Assembly: GCA_020161855.1 (NCBI GenBank)
Contig: JAIUNJ010000003.1
Span: 248,001-312,000, forward strand
Direction: 5' to 3'
From: Pseudomonadota bacterium
GTDB lineage: Bacteria > Pseudomonadota > Alphaproteobacteria > Rhizobiales > Aestuariivirgaceae
Length of the DNA stretch: 64,000 nucleotides
A program made the position numbers and the translations under genes. Each line of letters starts with the position of its first letter. Position 1 is the first letter of the stretch. Below, piece by piece: positions 53,901 to 60,623 of the stretch. The notes beneath the pieces were generated by a model, which worked only from the letters and a program-made list of their open reading frames with translations, did not search any database and was not told the DNA's origin.

Positions 53901-54818
53901 CGAGAAGCCCCGCGCCTGGGTTTCCGAGAGATTGCCAATGCCGGTGGCATTGAGCGCCGACACCTGCAAAGTCGAGAGATCGGCGACGTTGATGGCGTTG
54001 AGCTGAGTCGATTCGAGGGTGTTGAGCTGGGTGCCCGTGAGGCCGCGCAGCTGTGTCGAGGTCAGGCTGCTGAGCTGGGTTTCGGAGAAATCCGCAAGCG
54101 CCGTGGTGCTGAGGGCCGAGAGCTGGCGCGAGGTCACGCTGGCCAGCTGCGTTGTGTTCCAGCCCTGCACTTCGTCGGAACTCAGGGCGTCAAGTGCGGT
54201 GGCCGAGAGCTGCGCGATCTGCGAGGACGTCAGGGACTGCGCCTGGGTGGTCGAGAGGTTGCCAATTGCCGTCGCCGTCATGCCCTTGATCTGCGTGACC
54301 GAAAGATCAGCCACGTTGAGGGCGTTGAGCTGCGTGGTCTCGAGATTGTTGAGCTGGGCAGTGGTGAGGCCGCGAAGCTGTGTCGAGCTCAGGCCACCCA
54401 ACTGGGTTTCCGAGAAATCGGCGAGAGCGGTCGTTGACAGCGAACCAAGCTGGCGTGAGGTGAGCGCACCGAGCTGGGTGGTATCCCAGGCCTGCAGGTC
54501 GGTTGAACTGAAGGCATCGAGTGCCGTTGCCTGCATCACGCCGATCTGTGTCGCCGTGAAGCTCGGCGTCTGCGTATCGGTCATCGCAACGAGCGTATCA
54601 GCGATCAGGCCCTTGATGGCCGTGGTGGAGATGCCCTGGATCTGCCCGGTGTTCAGGGCCTGGAGATCTTCCGTCTCCATGGCGTTGATCTGTGTCGCCG
54701 AAAGCGCCCCGACCTGCGAGGTGCTGAGCGCTCCGATATCTGTGGTTGTAAGCTGCCGGATTGCAGTGGTCGTCAAGCCAGCGATCTGCCGGGTGGAGAG
54801 GTTTGTCACGATCGACAT
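50976..54818 (-). CDS. 1280-residue Ser/Thr-rich octad-repeat protein, candidate GT41 acceptor
   Basis: I know no named family for it. The whole protein is built on an 8-residue unit, Q-[LIV]-x-x-[LM]-[ST]-[STA]-[TAS]. Residues 1-106 are an irregular lead-in. Residues 107-1196 are ten modules of exactly 109 residues, each 13 octads plus one 5-residue unit (DLSTA-like), with one Trp per module in [DE][LIV]Q[AG]W. Residues 1197-1280 are the tail. There is almost no Lys, no Cys, no signal peptide, no RTX motif and no membrane segment. The start at 54818 has AGGAG upstream. It is followed closely by the GT41 gene, so dense O-glycosylation is likely. A surface or extracellular role is inferred only. 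Confidence 0.93.
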   Translation of the reverse strand: MSIVTNLSTRQIAGLTTTAIRQLTTTDIGALSTSQVGALSATQINAMETEDLQALNTGQIQGISTTAIKGLIADTLVAMTDTQTPSFTATQIGVMQATALDAFSSTDLQAWDTTQLGALTSRQLGSLSTTALADFSETQLGGLSSTQLRGLTTAQLNNLETTQLNALNVADLSVTQIKGMTATAIGNLSTTQAQSLTSSQIAQLSATALDALSSDEVQGWNTTQLASVTSRQLSALSTTALADFSETQLSSLTSTQLRGLTGTQLNTLESTQLNAINVADLSTLQVSALNATGIGNLSETQARGFSAAQVAALSTTALSNIASDDLQAWDTTQLAALSTRQLAGLSTTALANFTDTQLNGLTSTQLRGLTTSQLNTLETTQLNALKAEDLSSTQIKGLTATTLGNLSTTQAQSLTSAQIGILTATGLDALSSDEIQGWNTTQLASLTSRQLAGLTTTALADFSETQFGALTSTQLRGLTAAQLNGLGTTQLNAIDITALSTLQVMGLDATGIGNLSETQARAFSAAQVAALTTTAIGSIASDDLQAWGTTQVGALTSRQLGGLSTAALANFTDTQLLGLTTSQVQGLTATQLNTLGTTQLNALNAANLSTAQIRGMDATAIGNLSTTQAQSLTATQIAQLTVTGLDALASDEVQGWNTTQLAALTSRQLAGLTTSALADFSETQLGSLTSTQVRGLTTAQLNTLATTQLNALNVADLSTAQIKGMNATAIEALSTTQAQSLTTAQIGQLTATGVEALSSDEIQGWDTAQLASLSSRQLSGLTTTAIADFSETQLASLTSTQLRGLTASQLNSLETTQLNALNIANLSTLQITGLNETGIGNLSSTQARAFTTAQVAALTTTALTALSSDDLQAWDASQLGAITTRQLAGLTTTALSDFSDTQLGDLTTTQVQGLTTTQLNSLATTQLNALDVENLSTTQIRGMTATAIGDLSTTQAQSLTTAQIAVITSTNLESLSSDEVQGWSAGQVGSLSSQQISGLTTTALEELTTAQFGGLTTTQVRGLSSSQLNALSTDYLQALDVADLTTQQVAGLNATAIGNLSDTQAQSLLASQITAMSATAIGALGSDDIQAWSGGQLAALTATQLGGLSTSDLADFTETQLGALTSTQVRGLTATQLNTLGTTQLNALNAADLSTAQIAGLNATGAAALTDTQIGSLTSAQFGAMSSDALNALSTDALGALTTAQAAALTAAQITALTTSNFAALSGTTGLPSLSTAAIAGITTAQIAALNSTQANAFTGTQIGVMNNDQIVALIAASNA
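51231..54500 (-). repeat. Ten tandem 327-bp repeats inside the octad-repeat gene
   Basis: Module borders fall every 327 bp: 54174-54500, 53847-54173, 53520-53846, 53193-53519, 52866-53192, 52539-52865, 52212-52538, 51885-52211, 51558-51884 and 51231-51557. Modules 1-5 alternate between two types (DLQAW head with QAQSLT, and E[VI]QGW head with QAR[GA]FS). Module 6 joins a QGW head to a QAQSLT body, shifting the alternation. This indicates growth by duplication of a 654-bp pair followed by unequal crossing-over. Confidence 0.92.
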
Positions 54819-55010
54819 GAAGGGGAGCTCCTGAGGGCCAAGGAAACCGGGAGAAAACAGAGCGACTCACAATGGCCAGACGGGCCAGGTTGCGCGAAAA
54901 CTAGTAAGGCGAACCTGTCCGAAGCTTGCGGGCTTTTAACATGCGAAGGTTGAGAGAAGTGGCAGGCGCGACAACTTCCAGAAGAAGTACAATGCAGCCT
55001 TCAGGGCCGC

Positions 55011-55730
55011 TCAGGACTCATGATCCCGGTCGTGCTTTGCGCCAAGGCCGAGACCAAGTCCCAGCCCGGCGCCACCCATCCCGGCACCGCCCATGCCGGC
55101 ACCTGCGCCACCACCGCCACGGCCAGCGCGTGTCTCGCTGCCCCGGTCTTCGCCCTTTCCGCGGCTGCCTTGCGGACTTGGCCGGGTCGGGCCCTGGCGC
55201 GGCAACACGACATCGGCTGGGATTGCCGCGAGGTCGAGTGTTTCACGGACGAAGTTGCGCAGCGAGACGACAAGATCATGGGTATGGACGGGCCTTCCCG
55301 CTGCCAGTTCCGCCGCCGCCGCCGCTGCAAGCCGGACCTGTTCCTCCGTTCCCAAGAGAATGATGTCGGAGAGAGCGGCCTCGACAGAATCGCGGATACG
55401 GCGCGCCCGTTCGAAATGGGAACCCTCTGTACCGTCGCCAGCGCCGCCGCCCTGCTCGGGCTGCGTCTCCGAGGCTGGCGGCGCGCGGCGGAAATCGCGC
55501 AGATGCGTGGGGTCCACATGCAATGCGCCGGTAAAAGAACCACCCAGAACCTTGTAAGCCGCAATCAGCGTTTTCAACCGTTCATTGATCTGGCGGTTGC
55601 CACGCTCGCGGCGCTGCTGGATGGTGAGCATGGCGATCAGCCGGATGCCAACCCCGATCAGGGTGATGATGACGAGGCCCGCGAGCGTCGTGCCGATGGC
55701 CTGCCATGAACTGAAATCGAAACTGCGCAT
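55011..55730 (-). CDS. Single-TM protein with Gly/Ala-rich C-terminus, function unknown
   Basis: A 239-residue protein. One transmembrane helix lies at about residues 8-35 (AIGTTLAGLVIITLIGVGIR). A soluble domain at about 40-175 has QQRRERGNRQINERLKTLIA, LGGSFTGALHVDPTHLRDF and RARRIRDSVEAALSDIILLG. The tail (about 195-235) is a Gly/Ala/Met low-complexity run. I do not know the family; the conserved-looking middle suggests a real, membrane-anchored protein. The start is ATG 55730 (GTG 55742 possible). It lies 192 bp upstream of the octad-repeat gene on the same strand, so a shared role in export or anchoring is possible but unproven. Confidence 0.75.
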   Translation of the reverse strand: MRSFDFSSWQAIGTTLAGLVIITLIGVGIRLIAMLTIQQRRERGNRQINERLKTLIAAYKVLGGSFTGALHVDPTHLRDFRRAPPASETQPEQGGGAGDGTEGSHFERARRIRDSVEAALSDIILLGTEEQVRLAAAAAAELAAGRPVHTHDLVVSLRNFVRETLDLAAIPADVVLPRQGPTRPSPQGSRGKGEDRGSETRAGRGGGGAGAGMGGAGMGGAGLGLGLGLGAKHDRDHES

Positions 55731-56019
55731 TTCGTCACCCACCTCGCGGCAGCCACAGAAAAACCGACGGCGGCCGCAAGCAGGAGCTTAGTTCAGGGCC
55801 GCCGCAGGGTCGAGTGTGGCGCAATCTCGGCACCTTCAAGCATCGCAAGCTGGGAAAGACGCTTCAAGTTTCAGACTGAACGAACCTGCGTGCAGAATGC
55901 CTCAATATTAATCAATACCGGCTGATGATCTGCATGAATAATAACGTATCGCATCTCACCGAGAATGATGCATCATGACGAACTGTCAGCTCTATTGAAA
56001 ACAGTGTGTGGAGGTTCTG

Positions 56020-56883
56020 GTGGCAACGGCAGGCAAAACGGCAGCGACTTCTTCTCCGGAAGAAATCTTCCTCAACAACGGCGGCACCAAGATATTCGCA
56101 CGCATCTGGAAGCCTGCCATGAAGCCGCGCGCCATGCTTGTCATTTGCCACGGCGTCAACTCGCACAGCGGACAGTATTTCTGGGCCGCCGAGCAATTCG
56201 CTGCGGCAGGTTTCGCTGTTTATGCGCTCGATCTCCGCGGCCGCGGCAAGTCTTCCGGCAAGCGCTATTATGTGGATGACATCGCCGAATATGTTAGCGA
56301 TCTGTCCACACTCATCAAAGAGGCAAAGGCGCGCGAATGCAGCTTGCCAATCTATCTGCTGGGACACAGCGCAGGCGGCGTTGTGTCCTGCACCTACACG
56401 CTCGACAATCAGAAGGAGCTGGCAGGGCTGATCTGCGAGAGCTTCGCCTTCAAGGTGCCAGCGCCGGATTTTGTTCTCGCGATCATCAAGGGCCTGAGCC
56501 GCATCGCGCCGGGACTGCCGGTGCTGAAGCTGAAGAATAAGGATTTCACCCGCGATCCTGAATGTCTGAAGGCGCTGGAATCAGACCCGCTGACGCTCGG
56601 CGAAGTTCAGCCCGCGGCAACCGTGGCTGCCCTGGTGCGCGCCGACGAAAGATTGAAGCGCGAGTTCCCGAAGATCACGCTTCCCGTGTTCATTCTGCAT
56701 GGCACCTCCGACAAGGCAACCGTGCCGGAGGGAAGCAAGTTTTTCCACGAAACCGCAGGCTCCAAGGACAAGACCCTCAAGCTCTATGAGGGGCATTTCC
56801 ACGACCTCCTCAACGACACCGGCAAGGAACAGGTACTTGCCGATATCCTGTCATGGATTGACGCGCGGTTGGCAAAGGCCTGA
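56020..56883 (+). CDS. Alpha/beta hydrolase, monoacylglycerol-lipase-like
   Basis: A 287-residue serine hydrolase. The oxyanion region is LVICHGVNSHSGQYFWAAEQ, the nucleophile elbow is LLGHSAGGVVS, the acid is in FILHGTSDKATVPEG and the His is in YEGHFHDLLND. The Hydrolase_4 fold resembles monoglyceride lipases and lysophospholipases. GTG at 56020 is chosen because GGAGG ends 5 bases before it; an in-frame GTG at 56008 lies upstream of that site. The 277 bp before it hold no gene. It converges on the FMN reductase gene. Confidence 0.92.
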   Translation: MATAGKTAATSSPEEIFLNNGGTKIFARIWKPAMKPRAMLVICHGVNSHSGQYFWAAEQFAAAGFAVYALDLRGRGKSSGKRYYVDDIAEYVSDLSTLIKEAKARECSLPIYLLGHSAGGVVSCTYTLDNQKELAGLICESFAFKVPAPDFVLAIIKGLSRIAPGLPVLKLKNKDFTRDPECLKALESDPLTLGEVQPAATVAALVRADERLKREFPKITLPVFILHGTSDKATVPEGSKFFHETAGSKDKTLKLYEGHFHDLLNDTGKEQVLADILSWIDARLAKA

Positions 56884-56903
56884 TCCCGCTAACGCTGGTG
56901 TGA

Positions 56904-57503
56904 TCAGGCCAATTCTGCCTTGGCCGTGGCCTGGCGCCCCCTGGCCAGCGCGTCACCCCACCAGACGATATCGTCGAGCATCTGGTGGGCCGCCTGATCG
57001 AGGTGCGGAAAGTCGGTGATCTTCTTGCCTTCGCGCATGATGCCGATCATCTCGATCATGCCGATATGAACGGCAGGCTTGAGCGTCGCCACATGCTGCT
57101 CGGCGAGGATATGCCTCAAATGCTCGACGGCCCGGGCCCCTCCGACGCCGCCATAGCCCACGAATGCCGCCGGCTTCCGGCGCAGTTCCGTGAACAGGTG
57201 ATCCAGGGCATTTTTCAGCACACCCGTGATCGAGTGATTGTATTCGGCAGTCACAAAAATATAGCCATCGAAGCTGGCCATCTTCGTCGCAAACTTCCGC
57301 GCCACCTCGCTGGCGGTCGGGGCGTAGATCAGCGGCAGCTTGTCCTCGAAAAAGGGCATCGGATAATCACGCAGGTCGACCACCTCAAATTCGGCGTCGC
57401 TGCGTTGCGATGCAAGATTGAGAATCCAGTTCGTCGGCGTATCCGCAAAGCGGCCCGGCCGGGTTGTCGACAGGACGACGGCGATCTTGAGTTTCGATGA
57501 CAT
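56904..57503 (-). CDS. NAD(P)H-dependent FMN reductase (NADPH quinone reductase-like)
   Basis: A 199-residue flavodoxin-fold protein of the FMN_red family: VVLSTTRPGRFADTPTNWIL near the start (phosphate loop), YIFVTAEYNHSITGVLKNAL with FMN contacts near residue 80, and KPAAFVGYGGVGGARAVEHL. It reduces quinones, azo compounds or free flavin. It lies 89 bp downstream of an HxlR-type gene in the same orientation, with inverted repeats in between. That arrangement suggests induction by electrophiles or quinones through HxlR. Confidence 0.9.
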   Translation of the reverse strand: MSSKLKIAVVLSTTRPGRFADTPTNWILNLASQRSDAEFEVVDLRDYPMPFFEDKLPLIYAPTASEVARKFATKMASFDGYIFVTAEYNHSITGVLKNALDHLFTELRRKPAAFVGYGGVGGARAVEHLRHILAEQHVATLKPAVHIGMIEMIGIMREGKKITDFPHLDQAAHQMLDDIVWWGDALARGRQATAKAELA

Positions 57504-57576
57504 GTTGCTCTCGCGTGTTTGTTCTGGCGAGAGTGATATCGGCAGCCGTCAAAACTCCACAAGACGGCACGATTTT

Positions 57577-57602
57577 GTAAGCCACTTACCTTTCAGTAAG
57601 TG
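57577..57602. promoter_or_regulatory. HxlR-type operator with three half-sites over the hxlR stop codon
   Basis: CACTTAC (57583-57589) and GTAAGTG (57596-57602) form a 20-bp interrupted palindrome. An extra GTAAG at 57577-57581 makes a second one with the same CTTAC. GTAAGT/ACTTAC half-sites are common before HxlR-regulated genes. The site lies about 75-100 bp upstream of the FMN reductase start and overlaps the last codons of the HxlR gene (stop at 57593-57595). Confidence 0.65.
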
Positions 57603-58018
57603 CTGTCGGCCGCGCCATCGAAGCGCCGCCGCGCTTCCTCGATCCGCTCTAGGTTCGACTTGGCCCACTGCCCTACCGGCTCCAGGGCATTGCGGAGATT
57701 CTGGCCCAGGTCAGACACCTGATACTCAACACGCGGCGGAACCGTGGGGTGAACCGTCCGGTGTACCAGTCCGTCGCGTTCAAGCTGCCGCAGCGTCACC
57801 GTCAGCATGCGCTGTGAGATTCCGGTCACCCGCCTTTGCAGTTCCATGAAGCGCACGCGCTCGGTACCAAGTGCGGCAAGGACTATGCCTGTCCACTTGT
57901 CGCCAATCCGGCCAAGCAGATCAGCAACAGGCTTGCACTCTTCGGCGCGGTGCGCAGGGTTTGCAGCTTCTTCGGCCTTGGCTGCCGTCCCCGGCGCCGT
58001 ATTGAGATGCTGTTCCAT
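57593..58018 (-). CDS. HxlR-family transcriptional regulator
   Basis: A 141-residue single-domain MarR-like winged-helix protein. PVADLLGRIGDKWTGIVLAA, FMELQRRVTGISQRMLTVTL and RQLERDGLVHRTVHPTVPPR are the HxlR hallmarks. One Cys sits just before the domain (EECKPV), as in redox-sensing relatives. The start is ATG 58018 (EQHLNTAPG); the open frame runs further back through the tRNA and is not coding there. It likely controls the FMN reductase gene downstream. Confidence 0.93.
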   Translation of the reverse strand: MEQHLNTAPGTAAKAEEAANPAHRAEECKPVADLLGRIGDKWTGIVLAALGTERVRFMELQRRVTGISQRMLTVTLRQLERDGLVHRTVHPTVPPRVEYQVSDLGQNLRNALEPVGQWAKSNLERIEEARRRFDGAADSTY

Positions 58019-58102
58019 GGCAATGCCCCGTGCTGAAAAACCATAGATAGGCCCTCTTCCGGCAAATGCGAACCCCAGGAAGAGTCTCGCGTCAGAAAGA
58101 TC

Positions 58103-58129
58103 AAGGCGGCCCACATGGTGGACCGCCTT
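58103..58129 (-). terminator. Rho-independent terminator after tRNA-fMet
   Basis: On the minus strand AAGGCGG pairs with CCGCCTT around an inner CCAC/GTGG stem, followed by GATCTTTCT. It begins 15 bp past the CCA end of the tRNA, so it should end the single-tRNA transcript. Confidence 0.75.
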
Positions 58130-58143
58130 GTCATCTTCAGGTT

Positions 58144-58220
<77 letters not shown>

Positions 58221-58399
58221 TCAAAGACCGCTTGTTGCGGTGCGGCGTATCTAGTGGGGCCGCCCGGGCAAAGCAACCCCCTTGTCACGCAATTTTTGCA
58301 ATTCTGTGCGGCTTCCGTACAGCGGCGTAACCACTTGTTCATACAAAACTTTGTTCTGGAAACCGTTTCGAAACCACAACTGGCTACTGTTTCAGTCAA

Positions 58400-58516
58400 G
58401 GCATGCGTTCCCTGAGCGGGGAAATGTCTTCGGATAATCCGGGATTAGGTACTGCGTACCTGGATTGCCAGTTCATGATGGGGAGCCTCCGGCGACGGAA
58501 GCTCCCCATTGTCTTT
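58400..58516 (+). ncRNA. Candidate structured small RNA with its own terminator
   Basis: In the 392-bp gene-free space between the tRNA and a binding-protein gene, three stem-loops stand in a row. TTCCC/GGGAA is at 58408-58423. AATCC..GGTAC-TGC-GTACC..GGATT is at 58436-58466. A strong stem ATGGGGAGC/GCTCCCCAT is at 58478-58509, extended by CCG/CGG-type pairs and followed by TGTCTTT. The last looks like a rightward terminator although no rightward gene precedes it. Two stem-loops plus a terminator in about 115 nt is a common sRNA layout in alphaproteobacteria. No promoter is recognised. The rest of 58221-58612 shows nothing else. Confidence 0.45.
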
Positions 58517-58612
58517 GCCGGCGGCCCTGTCTAGAAGGCCCGGTCAACTTCTGCCTTGCTGTGGCCATCCCGGCTTGGCATTCCCTTGCCCGAAGCTGCT
58601 AAGAGACACCGC

Positions 58613-59551
58613 ATGACTCGCTTCCGGCCCCTCGCCTTTCTCGCTCTTCTTCTTTTCGCCTCCGCGGCCCAGGCCGAAGGGCTTGGCGTTTCACTGGCCG
58701 GCGGTGGCAAAACGCCGGATGGCTTGCGCAAAGGCCTTGAGCAGGCCGCACAGGACAGCAAGACGCTGATCGATGTCGAGGATGCCGCTGGTGACGCGGA
58801 CCAGCAGCTTGCACAGTTGCAGGGCTTCATCGTGGCGGGCGTCGATGCGCTCATCGTCCAGCCGGTCAGGCCATCCGATACGGCAGCCCTCACGCAGTTG
58901 GCTAACACGGCATCATTGCCGCTTGTCTTCGTCAACCGGGAGCCGACCGATGCTGAACAACTCCGTGGCCGTGTTGTCTATGTCGGCGCAAATGAGGCAG
59001 AGGCGGCAACACTGCAGGCCCAGGAGCTCTGCCGGCGTGAGGCCGAAGCTGGGAAGAACCCGGCCAATATTCTCGTGATGTCGGGCGATCTCTCGGACCG
59101 GACGGCTGCCATTCGCAGCCGGACACTGAAAGATGTCATCGGCCGCAAGGACTGCAATCAGCTCAAGATCCTTGATGAGCAGTCGGCCGTGGGCGACCAG
59201 GCCAAGGCTCAGGATCTGATGAGCAACTGGCTCGTGGCGGGATTTGCGCCGGATGCTGTTGTCGCCCAGAACGACGCCATGGCACTGGGCATTATCGCAG
59301 CATTGAAGGCGCAAGGCCTTTCGCCGACATCCGTAATTGTGACCGGCGTTGATGCCACGCCGGAGGCCCTTACTGCCGTCAAGGCTGGCGATCTGGCCGC
59401 TACCGTTTTCCAGGACGCCTATACACAGGGCACCGAAGCTGTGCGCAGCGCCCTCAATCTGGTCCGTGGCGAGCCACTTCCGCCCAAAACCTACACGGGC
59501 ACACGGCTCATCACGGCGGTCAACGCCGATTTCGTGGTGGCTCCGAACTGA
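58613..59551 (+). CDS. Sugar ABC transporter substrate-binding protein (RbsB-like)
   Basis: A 312-residue periplasmic-binding-protein of the ribose/LacI-type fold. A Sec signal (FRPLAFLALLLFASAAQA) precedes GLGVSLAGGGKTPDG. ALIVQPVRPSDTAALTQLAN, VFVNREPTDAEQ and ITGVDA-like VIVTGVDATPEALTAVKAGD are typical of peripheral sugar-binding proteins. The ATG at 58613 fits the signal peptide; the open frame extends 19 codons upstream. No permease or ATPase is nearby, so it is an orphan component. Its 3' end overlaps the convergent ELM1 gene by 32 bp. Confidence 0.9.
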   Translation: MTRFRPLAFLALLLFASAAQAEGLGVSLAGGGKTPDGLRKGLEQAAQDSKTLIDVEDAAGDADQQLAQLQGFIVAGVDALIVQPVRPSDTAALTQLANTASLPLVFVNREPTDAEQLRGRVVYVGANEAEAATLQAQELCRREAEAGKNPANILVMSGDLSDRTAAIRSRTLKDVIGRKDCNQLKILDEQSAVGDQAKAQDLMSNWLVAGFAPDAVVAQNDAMALGIIAALKAQGLSPTSVIVTGVDATPEALTAVKAGDLAATVFQDAYTQGTEAVRSALNLVRGEPLPPKTYTGTRLITAVNADFVVAPN

Positions 59552-60602
59552 CCCCCATCAGGGCGCGGACGGCTTTAGTGGCGAGAGCCAGGTCTTCGTC
59601 AGCATCATAGAACACGGTCTGCACCCGCTCCTCGCCCGTCATGCGAATGAGGTTCTGGCGCTGCAAACGGCTGCGCAACAGGTTGCGATCAGCAACCGTC
59701 TCGATCAGCCCGATATCGAACAGAAGACGCGGGACGGCCGCGAGCGGGAAAGCACCAGCAGCCCAGGCTTTGAGGGTCGAACCAACCCTGACGGCAAAGC
59801 TCTGCCGCTGCGGTAGAAGAAAGACACTGACTGGCTTTCGCGCAAGCAGGGCATCGGCCAGCATCGAGACGCTGTCGCTGGTCACCGTGACATGCGAAGC
59901 CGTCGCGATCAGGCCGTGATAGTTCGTGGCCGGGTCACCGTAGGCGAGCAGGCGGTGGGGCGGCTTCACGGCTACCTTGAGTGCTGCCACGACCTCTGCC
60001 CCGGTGCGCGGGCTCGTGGTGACGGCAAGAGGCAGCGCGCGGGATTCCGTCACGACGCGAGTGGTTTCAAAAGCAGCAAGAGCCGAAGCCGCGTCGAGAA
60101 TATCCGGCGCGCTACTGCCGCCGAGCAGCAGCAGATCATGAGAAGGGCCAGCAGCGGTGGCCACTTGCTTCGATGGCTCCCCAGGCGGCAGGGTTAGTTC
60201 CACGACATTGCCCGCAGCGGGAAGTCCGTATTGCGCTGTCGTCAGAACAAGATCGACATGGCTTGCTGCGCCAAGCGGGCGGCCCAGCGCCACAACCTTG
60301 ATCCTGCCGCCAGAGCGCTTTCGTATCACTTGAGCCAGGCCGGCACAGGTGGCTTCACTGCACAGGATCAGGTCGGGCCATGTCTCCGACAGAAGTTGAG
60401 ATGCAGAAGGACGCGCCGTGACATGCGCGACGGCTGGAACGGCACTGAAGCCAAAAGAAATCCTCTTTTCCTCACACGCCCAGCCCAATGCGACGGCTAG
60501 TGCCTGCATCTGCTTCAGGTCACCGACCCGCCTGCTCCACAGAATCCAGAGCCGTGGCGAACCTGATCGCTCTATTGGGGAGATGTGGGGCGCATGGACC
60601 AT
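59520..60602 (-). CDS. ELM1-family protein (DUF1022), copy 1
   Basis: A 360-residue protein of the ELM1/GtrOC1 family, annotated after plant 'mitochondrial fission ELM1'. WILWSRRVGDLKQMQALAVA, LLLLGGSSAPDILDAASALA and HVTVTSDSVSMLADALLARK are the signatures; the last resembles the donor-binding site of GT-B glycosyltransferases. It is 21 bp downstream of a glycosyltransferase gene. A second, diverged copy lies at 62026. It probably acts in envelope glycan or glycolipid synthesis, but no reaction is established. Confidence 0.88.
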   Translation of the reverse strand: MVHAPHISPIERSGSPRLWILWSRRVGDLKQMQALAVALGWACEEKRISFGFSAVPAVAHVTARPSASQLLSETWPDLILCSEATCAGLAQVIRKRSGGRIKVVALGRPLGAASHVDLVLTTAQYGLPAAGNVVELTLPPGEPSKQVATAAGPSHDLLLLGGSSAPDILDAASALAAFETTRVVTESRALPLAVTTSPRTGAEVVAALKVAVKPPHRLLAYGDPATNYHGLIATASHVTVTSDSVSMLADALLARKPVSVFLLPQRQSFAVRVGSTLKAWAAGAFPLAAVPRLLFDIGLIETVADRNLLRSRLQRQNLIRMTGEERVQTVFYDADEDLALATKAVRALMGVSSEPPRNRR

Positions 60603-60623
60603 GGCAGACCCCTGCCCTACACA

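Noticed and set aside
51231-54500. CRISPR-like or intergenic satellite array
   Set aside because: The 327-bp units are in frame, fully coding and vary at codon level; there are no short direct repeats with unique spacers.
50976-54818. RTX toxin or Sec-exported adhesin
   Set aside because: No GGxGxD nonapeptides, no signal peptide, no anchor motif and no type I secretion genes nearby.
50967-54834. Several long rightward open frames (120-307 codons) opposite the octad-repeat gene
   Set aside because: They recur with the 327-bp period and simply translate the complement of the repeats; the products are Cys/Arg/Val-rich with no ribosome sites or families.
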